Source of the DNA: Chitinophagales bacterium
Lineage (GTDB): Bacteria; Bacteroidota; Bacteroidia; Chitinophagales; UBA2359
NCBI GenBank assembly: GCA_020629205.1
Contig: JAHDDV010000006.1
Location: forward strand, 7,379-40,456
Direction: 5' to 3'
DNA: 33,078 nucleotides
Shown piece by piece: positions 9,085 to 17,934 of the stretch. The notes under the pieces are model-generated. The model was given only the letters and a program-made list of their open reading frames with translations, searched no databases and had not been told where the DNA came from. The translations under genes were made by a program, and so were the position numbers. Every line of letters begins with the position of its first letter. Position 1 is the stretch's first letter.

Positions 9085-9091
9085 GGGTCCA

Positions 9092-9105
9092 GGCCTCTTT
9101 AGGCC
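9092..9105. terminator. Short hairpin at the convergent TPR/permease junction
   Basis: GGCCT-cttt-AGGCC is a perfect 5-bp stem with a 4-nt loop that overlaps the last codons of the permease gene and follows the TPR stop by 7 bp. It has no T-tract, so termination here is only suggested by position. Confidence 0.25.
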
Positions 9106-11633
9106 AGCTCATTTCTTAATACCTCCAAGGGTGGTTTGTTCAAGACCTCGCGACTGTTGAGCAGTCCTATAATGAGTGTAAGTCCAACTACCAAACAGAA
9201 GACCAATATAATTGGCCACCAATTTAGCTGATACTTGAGATTTAATTGAAGAGTAGCCAAGAGATAGCTACCTACAATCGAGATCAAGATGCCTGTAGCG
9301 GCGGACAGTGATCCTATCAGCAGGTATTCGGTAGCATTGATTTTCAGGATTTGATTTCTTGAAGCCCCAATGGTACGCAGAAGTACACTTTCTCTGATGC
9401 GCTGATATTTGCTTAACATCAAAGAGCTCAGTAGTACGATCAAGCCAGTCATGATGCTGAATCCAGCCATGAACTGAATGATGTAGGAAACCTTAGTAAC
9501 AATTTCATTCGCTGCCTGAAGGATGGAACCAAGATCGACTACAGACACGTTGGGGAATGCCTTGACAACCTTCGAACGGTAACTGGCCATAGTGGCGGTG
9601 TCGGGAGTTTTGGTAACAAGTACTTGAAACTGTGGCGCTTCTTCCAGCACTCCTTTGGGGAATACGATGAAGAACCTCGCTTGCATGTTTCGAAAATCTA
9701 TCCTGCGGATGCTGCTGACATATGTTGGTATCCGGGTTCCCTGAACATTATAGACCACTTCATCTCCGATATCGACACCTAGCCCATCAGCATAACGTTC
9801 ATCCAGACTTATGAAGATACTGTCTTGCCCTTCTTCGTAATTGCCTACAAAATTGCCGCGCAGCAGTTCTTCAAATTGATCGACCGTATCTCTATAAGTG
9901 ACTCGCGCTTCTCGATTGATCACCCAGTCTTCGACATTGCTGGTGCTGTCAGCAACCCATTCGGATTTGCTACGTCCTTTCCATTCGCTTAATTCCATCG
10001 TGACAATGGGAACCTGCTGGATCAAAGGCAGACCCATATCCTCAGTCAGCTTAGCAAGCTCTTCTTTTTGGCTGTTTTCGATGCCGTATAGAATCATATT
10101 GGGCTGATTGCCTGCGTCCATTTGCGCAACATTTTCCAGCAGCAATCCCTGAACAATAAATAGCGTAGTAAGCACAGCTGTCCCAAGGCCAATCGAGATA
10201 AGTAGAGTTTGCGTCTGATTATTGGGTCTATATAGATTAGCAAGTCCTTGGCGCAGAACGAAGCTCCATTGTGTTGGAAAAAACTTACGAACCAAGAACA
10301 TGATCAATTTGGAGACAAGAAAGAGTATAAGGAACGCAGCCAAAAGAGATGCGGTGAAAATTCCCGCGTTAATGAAATTGCCGGTCAATTTCCATAGAAA
10401 GGCCATGATGCTCCCAACGATAGCCACATAGGTGAGGTACTGGGCCAGATCTCGACCCGAAACATCCTCCTCGAAAGAAGCACGCAGTGTTCTTAGTGGG
10501 CTAATATTCCGCACAGCAAGTAAGGGTACCAGTGCAAAGAGCACGGTGATGACAGTACCAATAATTAGGCCTTCGAGTATGGCTTTCCAGGAGATCGCGC
10601 TCTTGACCGTTACTGGCAGAAAATCGCTGAGAATGATAGGTAATACAAATTGAATCAATGATCCAAGAGCTGCGCCTATGAGAACTCCAAATACGCCCAA
10701 ACCAAAAATCTGCAAGAAGTACACAGTAAAAGCATCCGTACCTTTCATGCCCAAACAACGAAAGATAGCAATGGAAGAAATCTTGTTCTTAACGTAGATC
10801 AACACGGAACTAGCTACACCAATGCATCCAAGTAAGAGGGAAACCAATGCCACTAGATTCAAGAAGTAATTCAAGTAATCAAATGCCTGATTCAGACTGC
10901 GTTTCCGGCTTTTCACCGTTTCCATTCGCACTTGAGCATTTTTGTAGGCCTTGTTTCTTCTTTTTACCCAATTGTCAATGTCAAAGGATGCAGGCACCAT
11001 GCTGTAGTGCGCATAATCTACCAGACTTCCCGGCTGCACAAGTCCGGTCTCCTCCATGTATTGCAAGGGGATGTACACAGCGGGAGCAAAGGTTGCACTG
11101 ACACCTGCGCTGCCGAAGGCATTCTTGAGGTTCCCGGCTATCACAAATTGAGCGTTGCCCAGCTTGATGCTATCACCTACATTTAGGCCATATTGGAGCA
11201 TCACACCATTGTCTACGAGGGCAGATTTAGATTGCTTGAATGATGTTGCTGCTTCGGCAGGTGTTGTTACCAGTGTGCCGTAAAAGGGAAAGTCACCCTC
11301 GAGCGCCTTAACCCGCATGAATTGTGTTTCGTCAACACTTGGTAGGTATGCCATGGAAAGTAGCTCTACCTCCTTGGCTTGTTTTCCCGGCAGAGAATCG
11401 ACGGCAGACTGAATTGCTGGGTTCAAAGGAGAATCGCCAGTAATGGCCAGATCTGCGCCAAGCAAAGTGGCGGCTTGACGATCAATATCTTTAAGCAGGT
11501 TGTAGTTAAAGGAATTGATGGCCACTAAAGCTGCGATACCGAGAATGATGGAGGACATAAACAGAAAGAGCTTGCCTCTGTTTTTTCTACTGTCTTTTCT
11601 AGCGGTATTTAGAAGAAAACTAAACTTGCTCAT
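9099..11633 (-). CDS. ABC transporter permease, FtsX/YbbP type
   Basis: An inner-membrane permease of 844 residues with two FtsX-like domains, the size and layout of the YbbP family. There is one N-terminal membrane segment (about 25-45), a large periplasmic region (45-250), four to five segments between about 255 and 450, two near 475-510, a second periplasmic region (510-700), and three segments at the C-terminus. I chose ATG 11633 (MSKFSFLLNTARKD) because the frame upstream of it lies inside the ATPase gene. The two genes overlap by 14 bp, so they are translationally coupled. Transporters of this type usually do mechanotransmission or lipid/lipoprotein extraction, not small-molecule import. 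The divergent TesA-like esterase repeats the ybbAP/tesA arrangement known in E. coli and supports this assignment over LolCE or MacB. Confidence 0.88.
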   Translation of the reverse strand: MSKFSFLLNTARKDSRKNRGKLFLFMSSIILGIAALVAINSFNYNLLKDIDRQAATLLGADLAITGDSPLNPAIQSAVDSLPGKQAKEVELLSMAYLPSVDETQFMRVKALEGDFPFYGTLVTTPAEAATSFKQSKSALVDNGVMLQYGLNVGDSIKLGNAQFVIAGNLKNAFGSAGVSATFAPAVYIPLQYMEETGLVQPGSLVDYAHYSMVPASFDIDNWVKRRNKAYKNAQVRMETVKSRKRSLNQAFDYLNYFLNLVALVSLLLGCIGVASSVLIYVKNKISSIAIFRCLGMKGTDAFTVYFLQIFGLGVFGVLIGAALGSLIQFVLPIILSDFLPVTVKSAISWKAILEGLIIGTVITVLFALVPLLAVRNISPLRTLRASFEEDVSGRDLAQYLTYVAIVGSIMAFLWKLTGNFINAGIFTASLLAAFLILFLVSKLIMFLVRKFFPTQWSFVLRQGLANLYRPNNQTQTLLISIGLGTAVLTTLFIVQGLLLENVAQMDAGNQPNMILYGIENSQKEELAKLTEDMGLPLIQQVPIVTMELSEWKGRSKSEWVADSTSNVEDWVINREARVTYRDTVDQFEELLRGNFVGNYEEGQDSIFISLDERYADGLGVDIGDEVVYNVQGTRIPTYVSSIRRIDFRNMQARFFIVFPKGVLEEAPQFQVLVTKTPDTATMASYRSKVVKAFPNVSVVDLGSILQAANEIVTKVSYIIQFMAGFSIMTGLIVLLSSLMLSKYQRIRESVLLRTIGASRNQILKINATEYLLIGSLSAATGILISIVGSYLLATLQLNLKYQLNWWPIILVFCLVVGLTLIIGLLNSREVLNKPPLEVLRNELA

Positions 11634-12333
11634 CGACAATGCTTTGCTGTGTTTGACCTGTTTTCTCATCAGAGATGATATGTCCGCCTTTGAGTCTTAT
11701 GATTCTTTGCGTTTGTCGGGCAAGCTCCAAATCATGCGTAACGATAACCAATGTGGTTCCCTGTTCGCGATTGAGGTCAAACATGAGTTTTTCGATTGTC
11801 CCACTCGTATCATCGTCAAGGTTTCCGGTCGGTTCATCGGCAAACAGTATCCTTGGTTCATTGCTGAAAGCCCTGGCCAGGGATACACGCTGCTGTTCCC
11901 CTCCCGACAGCTGACTTGGATAGTGATGATGACGGTCAGCTAAGCCCACACGCTCCAACAAATTCATAGCTACATTTTTTGCCCCCGATTTCCCGTGAAG
12001 CTCCATAGGGATCATGATGTTCTCAAGAGCACTAAGTGTTGGGATCAGCTGAAAATTTTGAAAGATAAAGCCAACATATTGGTTACGGATCTCGGCTCGT
12101 TGATCCTCGTTTAGCGAGTTAAGTGTTTGCCCACAAAGCTCAACCGTTCCTGAACTGGCACGATCGAGGCCGGCACAGAGTCCTAGCAAGGTTGTCTTTC
12201 CGCTACCAGAAGAACCGACAATAGACACAGTTGCGCCTTCTTCAATTTCAAAATTGATATCCTGTAATACTCGCAGTGACTTACCACTGCTATTGTACTC
12301 CTTATGCAGCTTATCTATTCGTAGGATACTCAT
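11620..12333 (-). CDS. ABC transporter ATP-binding protein, YbbA/LolD type
   Basis: The 237-residue ATPase partner of the permease downstream. All nucleotide-binding motifs are intact: Walker A GSSGSGKT (40-47), Q-loop Q92, signature LSGGEQQR (142-149), Walker B ILFADEP (162-168), D-loop GNLDD, and switch His200 in IVTHD. The ADEPTGNLD sequence is typical of the LolD/MacB/YbbA/FtsE group. The ATG at 12333 starts MSILRIDKLHKEY, standard for the family. Its 3' end overlaps the permease start by 14 bp. The gene is divergent from the TesA-like lipoprotein across 158 bp that must contain both promoters; I could not settle on either. Confidence 0.93.
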   Translation of the reverse strand: MSILRIDKLHKEYNSSGKSLRVLQDINFEIEEGATVSIVGSSGSGKTTLLGLCAGLDRASSGTVELCGQTLNSLNEDQRAEIRNQYVGFIFQNFQLIPTLSALENIMIPMELHGKSGAKNVAMNLLERVGLADRHHHYPSQLSGGEQQRVSLARAFSNEPRILFADEPTGNLDDDTSGTIEKLMFDLNREQGTTLVIVTHDLELARQTQRIIRLKGGHIISDEKTGQTQQSIVDEQV

Positions 12334-12491
12334 GAGCTTCTGGGCTTAATTTTGCACTTTTGGGCAATCAGATCACAATACAGCTTAACAAGATTCAGCC
12401 TAATAAGTTGCCTCGAATTTGACATTTAGCTTTTCTTGGGATAATAAGCCATTTCTGCCTTTTCTGCACTGCGGTTTATTATCTTGCGAAC

Positions 12492-13190
12492 ATGAATAAT
12501 GTGCGAATTAACGCCGTGCTTTTTTTGCTAATACTCAGTTTCTTTGCTTGTCAGACCTCAGATTCCAAAAGCGCAAAGTCTGAAGCAAAGTCCAGCAAGA
12601 AAGAGAAAGTGGTCAACAAGGAGGCAAATGATTCAACCAAGGAGAAGTTTATTCTCTTTTTCGGTAATAGCTTGACTGCTGGTTACGGCCTCAAGGAAGA
12701 AGAAGCCTTTACAGCTCATATCCAGAGTAAAATAGACGAATTGAATCTGGACTACAAGGTTGTCAATGCAGGTTTGAGTGGAGAAACAACTGCCGGAGGC
12801 AAGGGTCGAATTAATTGGGTGTTGAAACAGCCTGTGGACGTATTTGTACTTGAATTGGGTGGCAATGATATGCTCCGAGGGCTTCCATTCGAAGAGACTG
12901 AAAAGAACCTTCGAGCTATCTTTCAAGAGGTCCGGAAGAAAAAGCCTGAGGCAAAATTGGTGCTTGCGGGTATGATGGCTCCTCCCAATATGGGACAAGA
13001 TTATGCAAAGGGCTTTTCAGCCGTATACCCAAAGCTAGCTAAGGAATTTGAGGCAGCCTTCATTCCTTTCCTATTGGATGGAGTAGCTGGGGATCCAAAA
13101 CTAAATCAAGCGGATGGCATACATCCTACAGCGGCAGGCCAAAAGATCGTGGCAGAGAATGTCTGGAAAGTATTGAAACCCTTGTTGTAG
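12492..13190 (+). CDS. tesA: TesA-like SGNH/GDSL esterase, lipoprotein
   Basis: A 232-residue arylesterase/lysophospholipase of the SGNH superfamily. Residues 1-20 are a lipoprotein signal ending FFAC (Cys20), and 21-50 are a Ser/Lys-rich linker, so the enzyme is tethered to a membrane facing the periplasm. E. coli TesA is soluble periplasmic. The catalytic core begins at 52. Block I reads FFGNSLTAGYGL, with Ser60 as nucleophile but Asn in place of the Asp of GDSL. Block II is VNAGLSGETT, block III GGND (Asn125), and block V DGIHP (Asp208, His211), so the catalytic residues are complete. The substrate is inferred to be a lysophospholipid or thio/aryl ester. It is divergent from the YbbA/YbbP-like transporter genes, the same neighbour relation as in Proteobacteria. 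Confidence 0.9.
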   Translation: MNNVRINAVLFLLILSFFACQTSDSKSAKSEAKSSKKEKVVNKEANDSTKEKFILFFGNSLTAGYGLKEEEAFTAHIQSKIDELNLDYKVVNAGLSGETTAGGKGRINWVLKQPVDVFVLELGGNDMLRGLPFEETEKNLRAIFQEVRKKKPEAKLVLAGMMAPPNMGQDYAKGFSAVYPKLAKEFEAAFIPFLLDGVAGDPKLNQADGIHPTAAGQKIVAENVWKVLKPLL

Positions 13191-13229
13191 CATATTGAGG
13201 TTTATGATCACTTTCGTATATCCCATATC

Positions 13230-15134
13230 ATGAATGTGCAATACAACAGCCTCTTGACAGAAGAGGATATTAGCTTGTTTCAGGCCGGAATGCATACCTC
13301 GCTATACGAAAAGATGGGTGCGCAAATATGTGATCATGAGGGTCAGTCCGGCCTGCAGTTCACCGTCTATGCCCCAATGGCTAAGCGAGTTGAAGTCATG
13401 GCTGATTTCAATGCTTGGGACAGCCAGCATCACCAGCTTTACCGAAGGGCTGACTACTCCGGAATCTGGGAAGGATTTATTGCAGGGGTGGGTAGTGGAG
13501 CTCTGTATAAGTATCGTATCTATTCGAGCAGAGACGATAAGATTCGAGAAAAAGCAGATCCCTTTGCCTTTCACACCGAAATGATGCCCAAGTCTGCTTC
13601 GGTGGCCTGGAATCTCGATTTTGATTGGTCGGATGATGCCTGGATGGCAACAAGAGGCAAACGACAAGCAATTGATCAGGCGATCAGCATCTACGAACTG
13701 CATATTGGCAGTTGGAAGAAGGAGAAAGGGGAGTCCTTATCTTATAAGGTATTGGCAGGACAATTGGTAGATTATCTGCTGGACATGAACTTCACTCATG
13801 TAGAGTTTTTGCCGCTAACGGAGTATCCCTATTATCCCTCTTGGGGCTACCTTCCTACCAGCTTTTATGCACCGACTTCTCGCTTTGGATGCCCACAGGA
13901 GTTGATGTATCTGATTCAGCAACTTCATCGAGCTGGAATAGGCGTGTTTCTGGATTGGGTGCCTGGGCATTTTTCGCAAGATGAGTTTGCATTGGTGGAT
14001 TTTGACGGATCACCCTTATTCGAACATCCTGATCCAAGAAAGGGCAAGCATCCTGATTGGGGCAGCTTAGTGTTCAATTACGAGCGCAATGAAATTCGGT
14101 CATTTCTTCTGTCCAGCGCTCATTTTTGGCTTCGGTATTACCATCTTGACGGGCTTAGAGTGGACGCAGTTACTTCGATGTTGTACCTGGACTATTCGCG
14201 AGGACCGGGAGACTGGGAGCCCAATGATCTAGGGGGAAATGAGTATCTGGCTGCGGTGGAGTTTCTGCAAAAGTTGAACACCAGCGTCTACGGAGAATTT
14301 CCTGATGTGCATATGATTGCTGAAGAGTCGACTAACTACCCAGGGGTAACAGCAGCAGTTCATGACAATGGTCTGGGCTTTGGTTTCAAATGGATGATGG
14401 GCTGGATGAATGATGTATTGCGCCATTTCCCGAGAGATCCCATCTTTCGAAAGCATCATCGAAATGAGCTGACCTTCTCCTTCACCTACATGTACAATGA
14501 GAATTACATTATGCCCTTGTCGCATGATGAAGTAGTGCATGGCAAGTCTTCTATGATCTATAAGATGTACGGAGATGAGTGGCAAAAATTTGCCAATCTA
14601 CGGCTATTGTACGGCTACATGTACACTCATCCGGGCCTTAAGTTGCTCTTTATGGGTGCAGAATTTGCGCAGACTTACGAATGGAATTTCGATCATGAGC
14701 TGCGATGGGACTTGCTACAGTACGATGCTCATCTTGGTGTACAAAACCTGGTCAGGGATCTCAATTCTTTGTACAGAAGGGAAAAAGCGCTGCATCAATT
14801 GAATTTTGATCCGGATGGTTGGCAATGGGTAGATTTTGATGATCCAGAAATCGATATTCTTTGCTTTTTACGGCATTCAGAGACAGAGGTACTGTTGGTG
14901 ATTTGTAACTTTGCCCCGCTGAATTTTGAAAGCTACGAGGTAGGGGTGGAGCAGGAGTCTAAGTGGGAGGAAGTTTTCAATTCCGACAAGCGAGACTATT
15001 GGGGGACGGGCTTCTTAAATGAATCTGTGATTAGTTCAGAGGAGGAAGCTTGTCATGGATTTGAACATAAGATCAAGGTGAAAGTACCTCCACTAGGTGT
15101 TTCGATTTTAAAACGAAGGGAGCTAGAAGAATGA
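13230..15134 (+). CDS. glgB: 1,4-alpha-glucan branching enzyme (GH13)
   Basis: Makes the alpha-1,6 branches of glycogen. It has 634 residues: an N-terminal CBM48-like domain (about 30-130, FTVYAPMAKRVEVMADFNAW), the GH13 barrel (about 150-520), and a C-terminal beta domain. Catalytic residues are visible: nucleophile Asp312 in GLRVDAVTS, acid/base Glu365 in MIAEESTNYPGV, and Asp433 in PLSHDEVVHGK. It lacks the extra N-terminal domain of E. coli GlgB, common for the shorter type. The ATG at 13230 follows the TesA-like gene by 39 bp, so read-through from that gene is possible. The stop TGA overlaps the glgA start (ATGA), showing tight translational coupling. It is the first gene of the glycogen operon. 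Confidence 0.96.
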   Translation: MNVQYNSLLTEEDISLFQAGMHTSLYEKMGAQICDHEGQSGLQFTVYAPMAKRVEVMADFNAWDSQHHQLYRRADYSGIWEGFIAGVGSGALYKYRIYSSRDDKIREKADPFAFHTEMMPKSASVAWNLDFDWSDDAWMATRGKRQAIDQAISIYELHIGSWKKEKGESLSYKVLAGQLVDYLLDMNFTHVEFLPLTEYPYYPSWGYLPTSFYAPTSRFGCPQELMYLIQQLHRAGIGVFLDWVPGHFSQDEFALVDFDGSPLFEHPDPRKGKHPDWGSLVFNYERNEIRSFLLSSAHFWLRYYHLDGLRVDAVTSMLYLDYSRGPGDWEPNDLGGNEYLAAVEFLQKLNTSVYGEFPDVHMIAEESTNYPGVTAAVHDNGLGFGFKWMMGWMNDVLRHFPRDPIFRKHHRNELTFSFTYMYNENYIMPLSHDEVVHGKSSMIYKMYGDEWQKFANLRLLYGYMYTHPGLKLLFMGAEFAQTYEWNFDHELRWDLLQYDAHLGVQNLVRDLNSLYRREKALHQLNFDPDGWQWVDFDDPEIDILCFLRHSETEVLLVICNFAPLNFESYEVGVEQESKWEEVFNSDKRDYWGTGFLNESVISSEEEACHGFEHKIKVKVPPLGVSILKRRELEE

Positions 15135-16564
15135 AAAGAGTATTACATGTCAGCACGGAGTGCTATCCAGCGGCAAAGGCCGGGGGAATGGGTGACGTGG
15201 TAGGGGCATTGCCAAAGTATTTCCCGGAGCAGGACATTCAAGCCTCAGTGGTAATTCCACGATACGACCTTCCTTGGTTTCAGGAGCAACCCTTTGTATC
15301 TGTTTATCAAGGCTTATTCTATTTAGGGCTGGAGCCTGTACAGTATGAGATATTGGCTCTCGATTCTGGTATTCTAGGCTATCCATTCTACTGTGTCAAC
15401 ATACCTGGGAAGTTTGATCGCAACTCTGTCTATTTGGCCGACAATGGCGAGGGTTTTCGCGATGAGCTGCAGCGTAACATTAGTTTTCAACGAGCGGTAC
15501 TACATTGGTTGAATGACAGTGGAATTGGGTTTGATTTGGTGCATTGCCACGATCATCAAGCAGGATTGATACCCTTCTTCATGAAGCATGGCTATGAATT
15601 CAAACGACTGCGGAGGATGCCATCCTATCTGACCATTCACAATGCCGCCCATCACGGCCTCATGCCCTGGTCGGCAAGACACCTACTGCCTGATTTTCAC
15701 GACAATGATGGTGGCTTGTTGGAATGGGATTCGGTCATTAACTCTTTAGCCGCCGCAATCAAATGTTGTTGGCGATTTAGTACCGTATCACCGAATTACC
15801 TGACTGAGATTCAGGATCGACTCCCCTCCTTGAATACTTTGCTTAAAGATGAATGGGCAAAATCACGAGGAATATTGAACGGCATTGATACCACAGTTTG
15901 GAATCCAAGAACAGATCCAAAAATCAAGCAAAAGCTAGGGCGATCCTGGAAGCAATTTAAAGGCAAGAACAGAGACTATACTTGTCGAGAGCTTGGGCTA
16001 GATCCGGATTTGCCGCTCTTTGTATTTATCGGTCGGTTGGCTCAGCAGAAAGGGGCAGATCTGATTCCTCCGGCGATCGAGGAAGTTCTGGCCAGAGGTG
16101 GTTCGGCCAACTTCATTATACTTGGGACAGGAAGTAAAGACATCGAAGCAAAGCTGCAGGAATGTCAGCAACGTCATGATAGCAGGGTTAAGTCACTGCT
16201 AATGTATAGTGAAGACGTTGCACATCAATTGTATGCCTCGGCTGACTTTCTCTTAATGCCATCCAGATTCGAACCTTGTGGACTCAATCAGATGTTTAGC
16301 ATGTATTATGGAACCATCCCAATTGTGCGGTCCACAGGTGGTCTCATCGATACGGTAAAGGACATAGGAGAAAAGGGTTGCGGCATTCGATTCAATGATG
16401 CTACTTCCAGCGATTTGGCCAATGCCATTGTGCGTGGCTTGATGCAATATGCCGATCAGAAAGGCTTTGCAAAGTTGATTCGCAAGTGTGCCAAGCAAGA
16501 TAATTCCTGGCAACAATCGATCAGCATCTATGCCGAGGAGTATAGAATGTTGTGGTCAGTGTGA
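15131..16564 (+). CDS. glgA: Glycogen synthase (GT5)
   Basis: Extends alpha-1,4-glucan chains from ADP-glucose in the cytoplasm. The 477 residues match the family. The N-terminal ADP-glucose motif KAGGMGDV is at 16-23 (family KxGGLxDV), the N-terminal Rossmann domain includes HCHDHQAG, and the C-terminal domain has FIGRLAQQKG and SRFEPCGLNQM with Glu381, the equivalent of the E. coli catalytic-site Glu377, followed by STGGLIDTV. The start ATG overlaps the glgB stop by 4 bp. GlgC follows 44 bp downstream and supplies the ADP-glucose. Confidence 0.96.
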   Translation: MKRVLHVSTECYPAAKAGGMGDVVGALPKYFPEQDIQASVVIPRYDLPWFQEQPFVSVYQGLFYLGLEPVQYEILALDSGILGYPFYCVNIPGKFDRNSVYLADNGEGFRDELQRNISFQRAVLHWLNDSGIGFDLVHCHDHQAGLIPFFMKHGYEFKRLRRMPSYLTIHNAAHHGLMPWSARHLLPDFHDNDGGLLEWDSVINSLAAAIKCCWRFSTVSPNYLTEIQDRLPSLNTLLKDEWAKSRGILNGIDTTVWNPRTDPKIKQKLGRSWKQFKGKNRDYTCRELGLDPDLPLFVFIGRLAQQKGADLIPPAIEEVLARGGSANFIILGTGSKDIEAKLQECQQRHDSRVKSLLMYSEDVAHQLYASADFLLMPSRFEPCGLNQMFSMYYGTIPIVRSTGGLIDTVKDIGEKGCGIRFNDATSSDLANAIVRGLMQYADQKGFAKLIRKCAKQDNSWQQSISIYAEEYRMLWSV

Positions 16565-16608
16565 ATCAATCAAGAAATTCACGATATTGACAAAAACAAA
16601 AAGGCACT

Positions 16609-17898
16609 ATGAGTATTCAAAAGACAGTTGCAGTAATCCTTGGAGGAGGAGAGGGTAGGAGGTTGTATCCCTTAACCGCGGACCGTTCTAAACCGGCCGT
16701 TCCTATATGTGGGAAATACCGTTTGATTGACATACCGATAAGCAATTGTCTGAATTCTGATTTACGAAGGATGTTTGTGTTGACACAATTTAATTCCGCC
16801 TCACTAAATCGGCATATTCGCACAGCCTATCATTTTGATACCTTCTCCAGCGGTTTTGTTGATCTCCTGGCCGCAGAGCAGACCAGGAGCAATCAGGGAT
16901 GGTTTCTCGGTACAGCAGATGCTGTAAGACAGTCTTTCCCAAAGTTTACGGCCTTGGACTACGATTATATGATGATCCTATCTGGCGATCAACTATATCA
17001 GATGGATTTTCGGGATGTTATAGCCCGGCACCAGGCCACCGGAGCCGACTTGACAGTAGCTACTATTCCCGTAAATGCGGAGGATGCTACTGGCTTTGGA
17101 ATCATGAAAGTCGACAAGGAGGACACCATTGTTAATTTTGTCGAGAAGCCTTCAGCGGAAGAACTCCCAAATTGGAAATCCCCTCTGGACGCTAAGTTTA
17201 CCAGTGGAGGCAAAGACTATCTGGCCTCAATGGGTATCTATGTATTCAGTCGTGAGGCTATGTTCCGATTATTTGATGAACGGCCTTCGGCACTGGATTT
17301 TGGAAAAGAGCTAATCCCATTTGCCGTCAACTCCGATAGCTATAAGGTCGCAAGTTACCCTTTTGGAGGCTATTGGACCGATATTGGGAGCATTTCAAGC
17401 TACTTTGCGGCAAATCTGTACTTGACCTCTTATCTTCCCGCCTTCAATATGTATGATAATGTCAATCAGATTTATACCAGAGGTAGAATGCTATCACCTT
17501 CAAAAATATTTGGGACGCGATTGACACATGCCTTAATTTCGGATGGTTGTATTATCCATGCTGATCGGGTCTCTCATAGTGTCATCGGTATTCGCTCGCG
17601 AATAGGCCAGGGTACGGTGATCAACCAATCAATTGTATCAGGTAATGACTATTATCAGGCCCTGAACAAAATGAAAGAAGAGCCTGATAAGCTGCTTGGC
17701 ATTGGCAAGAATTGCTACATTGAAAGGGCAATCCTTGATAAAAACGTAAAAATTGGAAATGATGTGTCTATTGTTGGACATAGGAGTCTGAAAGATCAGG
17801 ATGAAGCCCTCTACACCATAAAAGACGGGATCATCATTATCAAACGAGCAGCGGTCATACCAGATGGCACAAGCATCGGTAGACCGATTAGTGGATGA
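16609..17898 (+). CDS. glgC: Glucose-1-phosphate adenylyltransferase
   Basis: Makes ADP-glucose from ATP and glucose-1-phosphate, the committed step of glycogen synthesis. It has 429 residues, as usual. The N-terminal nucleotidyltransferase motif GGGEGRRLYPLT (12-23) leads into RSKPAVPICGKYRLIDIPISNC; SGDQLYQMDF and FVEKP mark the sugar-phosphate and metal site. The C-terminal third is a left-handed beta-helix with hexapeptide-like repeats (SRIGQGTVINQSIV, KNVKIGNDVSIV), the usual oligomerisation and regulatory part. The ATG is preceded by an A-rich stretch instead of a strong Shine-Dalgarno, typical of Bacteroidota. It is third in the operon glgB-glgA-glgC-GH31. Confidence 0.96.
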   Translation: MSIQKTVAVILGGGEGRRLYPLTADRSKPAVPICGKYRLIDIPISNCLNSDLRRMFVLTQFNSASLNRHIRTAYHFDTFSSGFVDLLAAEQTRSNQGWFLGTADAVRQSFPKFTALDYDYMMILSGDQLYQMDFRDVIARHQATGADLTVATIPVNAEDATGFGIMKVDKEDTIVNFVEKPSAEELPNWKSPLDAKFTSGGKDYLASMGIYVFSREAMFRLFDERPSALDFGKELIPFAVNSDSYKVASYPFGGYWTDIGSISSYFAANLYLTSYLPAFNMYDNVNQIYTRGRMLSPSKIFGTRLTHALISDGCIIHADRVSHSVIGIRSRIGQGTVINQSIVSGNDYYQALNKMKEEPDKLLGIGKNCYIERAILDKNVKIGNDVSIVGHRSLKDQDEALYTIKDGIIIIKRAAVIPDGTSIGRPISG

Positions 17899-17934
17899 GA
17901 ATCGCCTATTTGCGATTGAAAAAAATAGAAAGAC

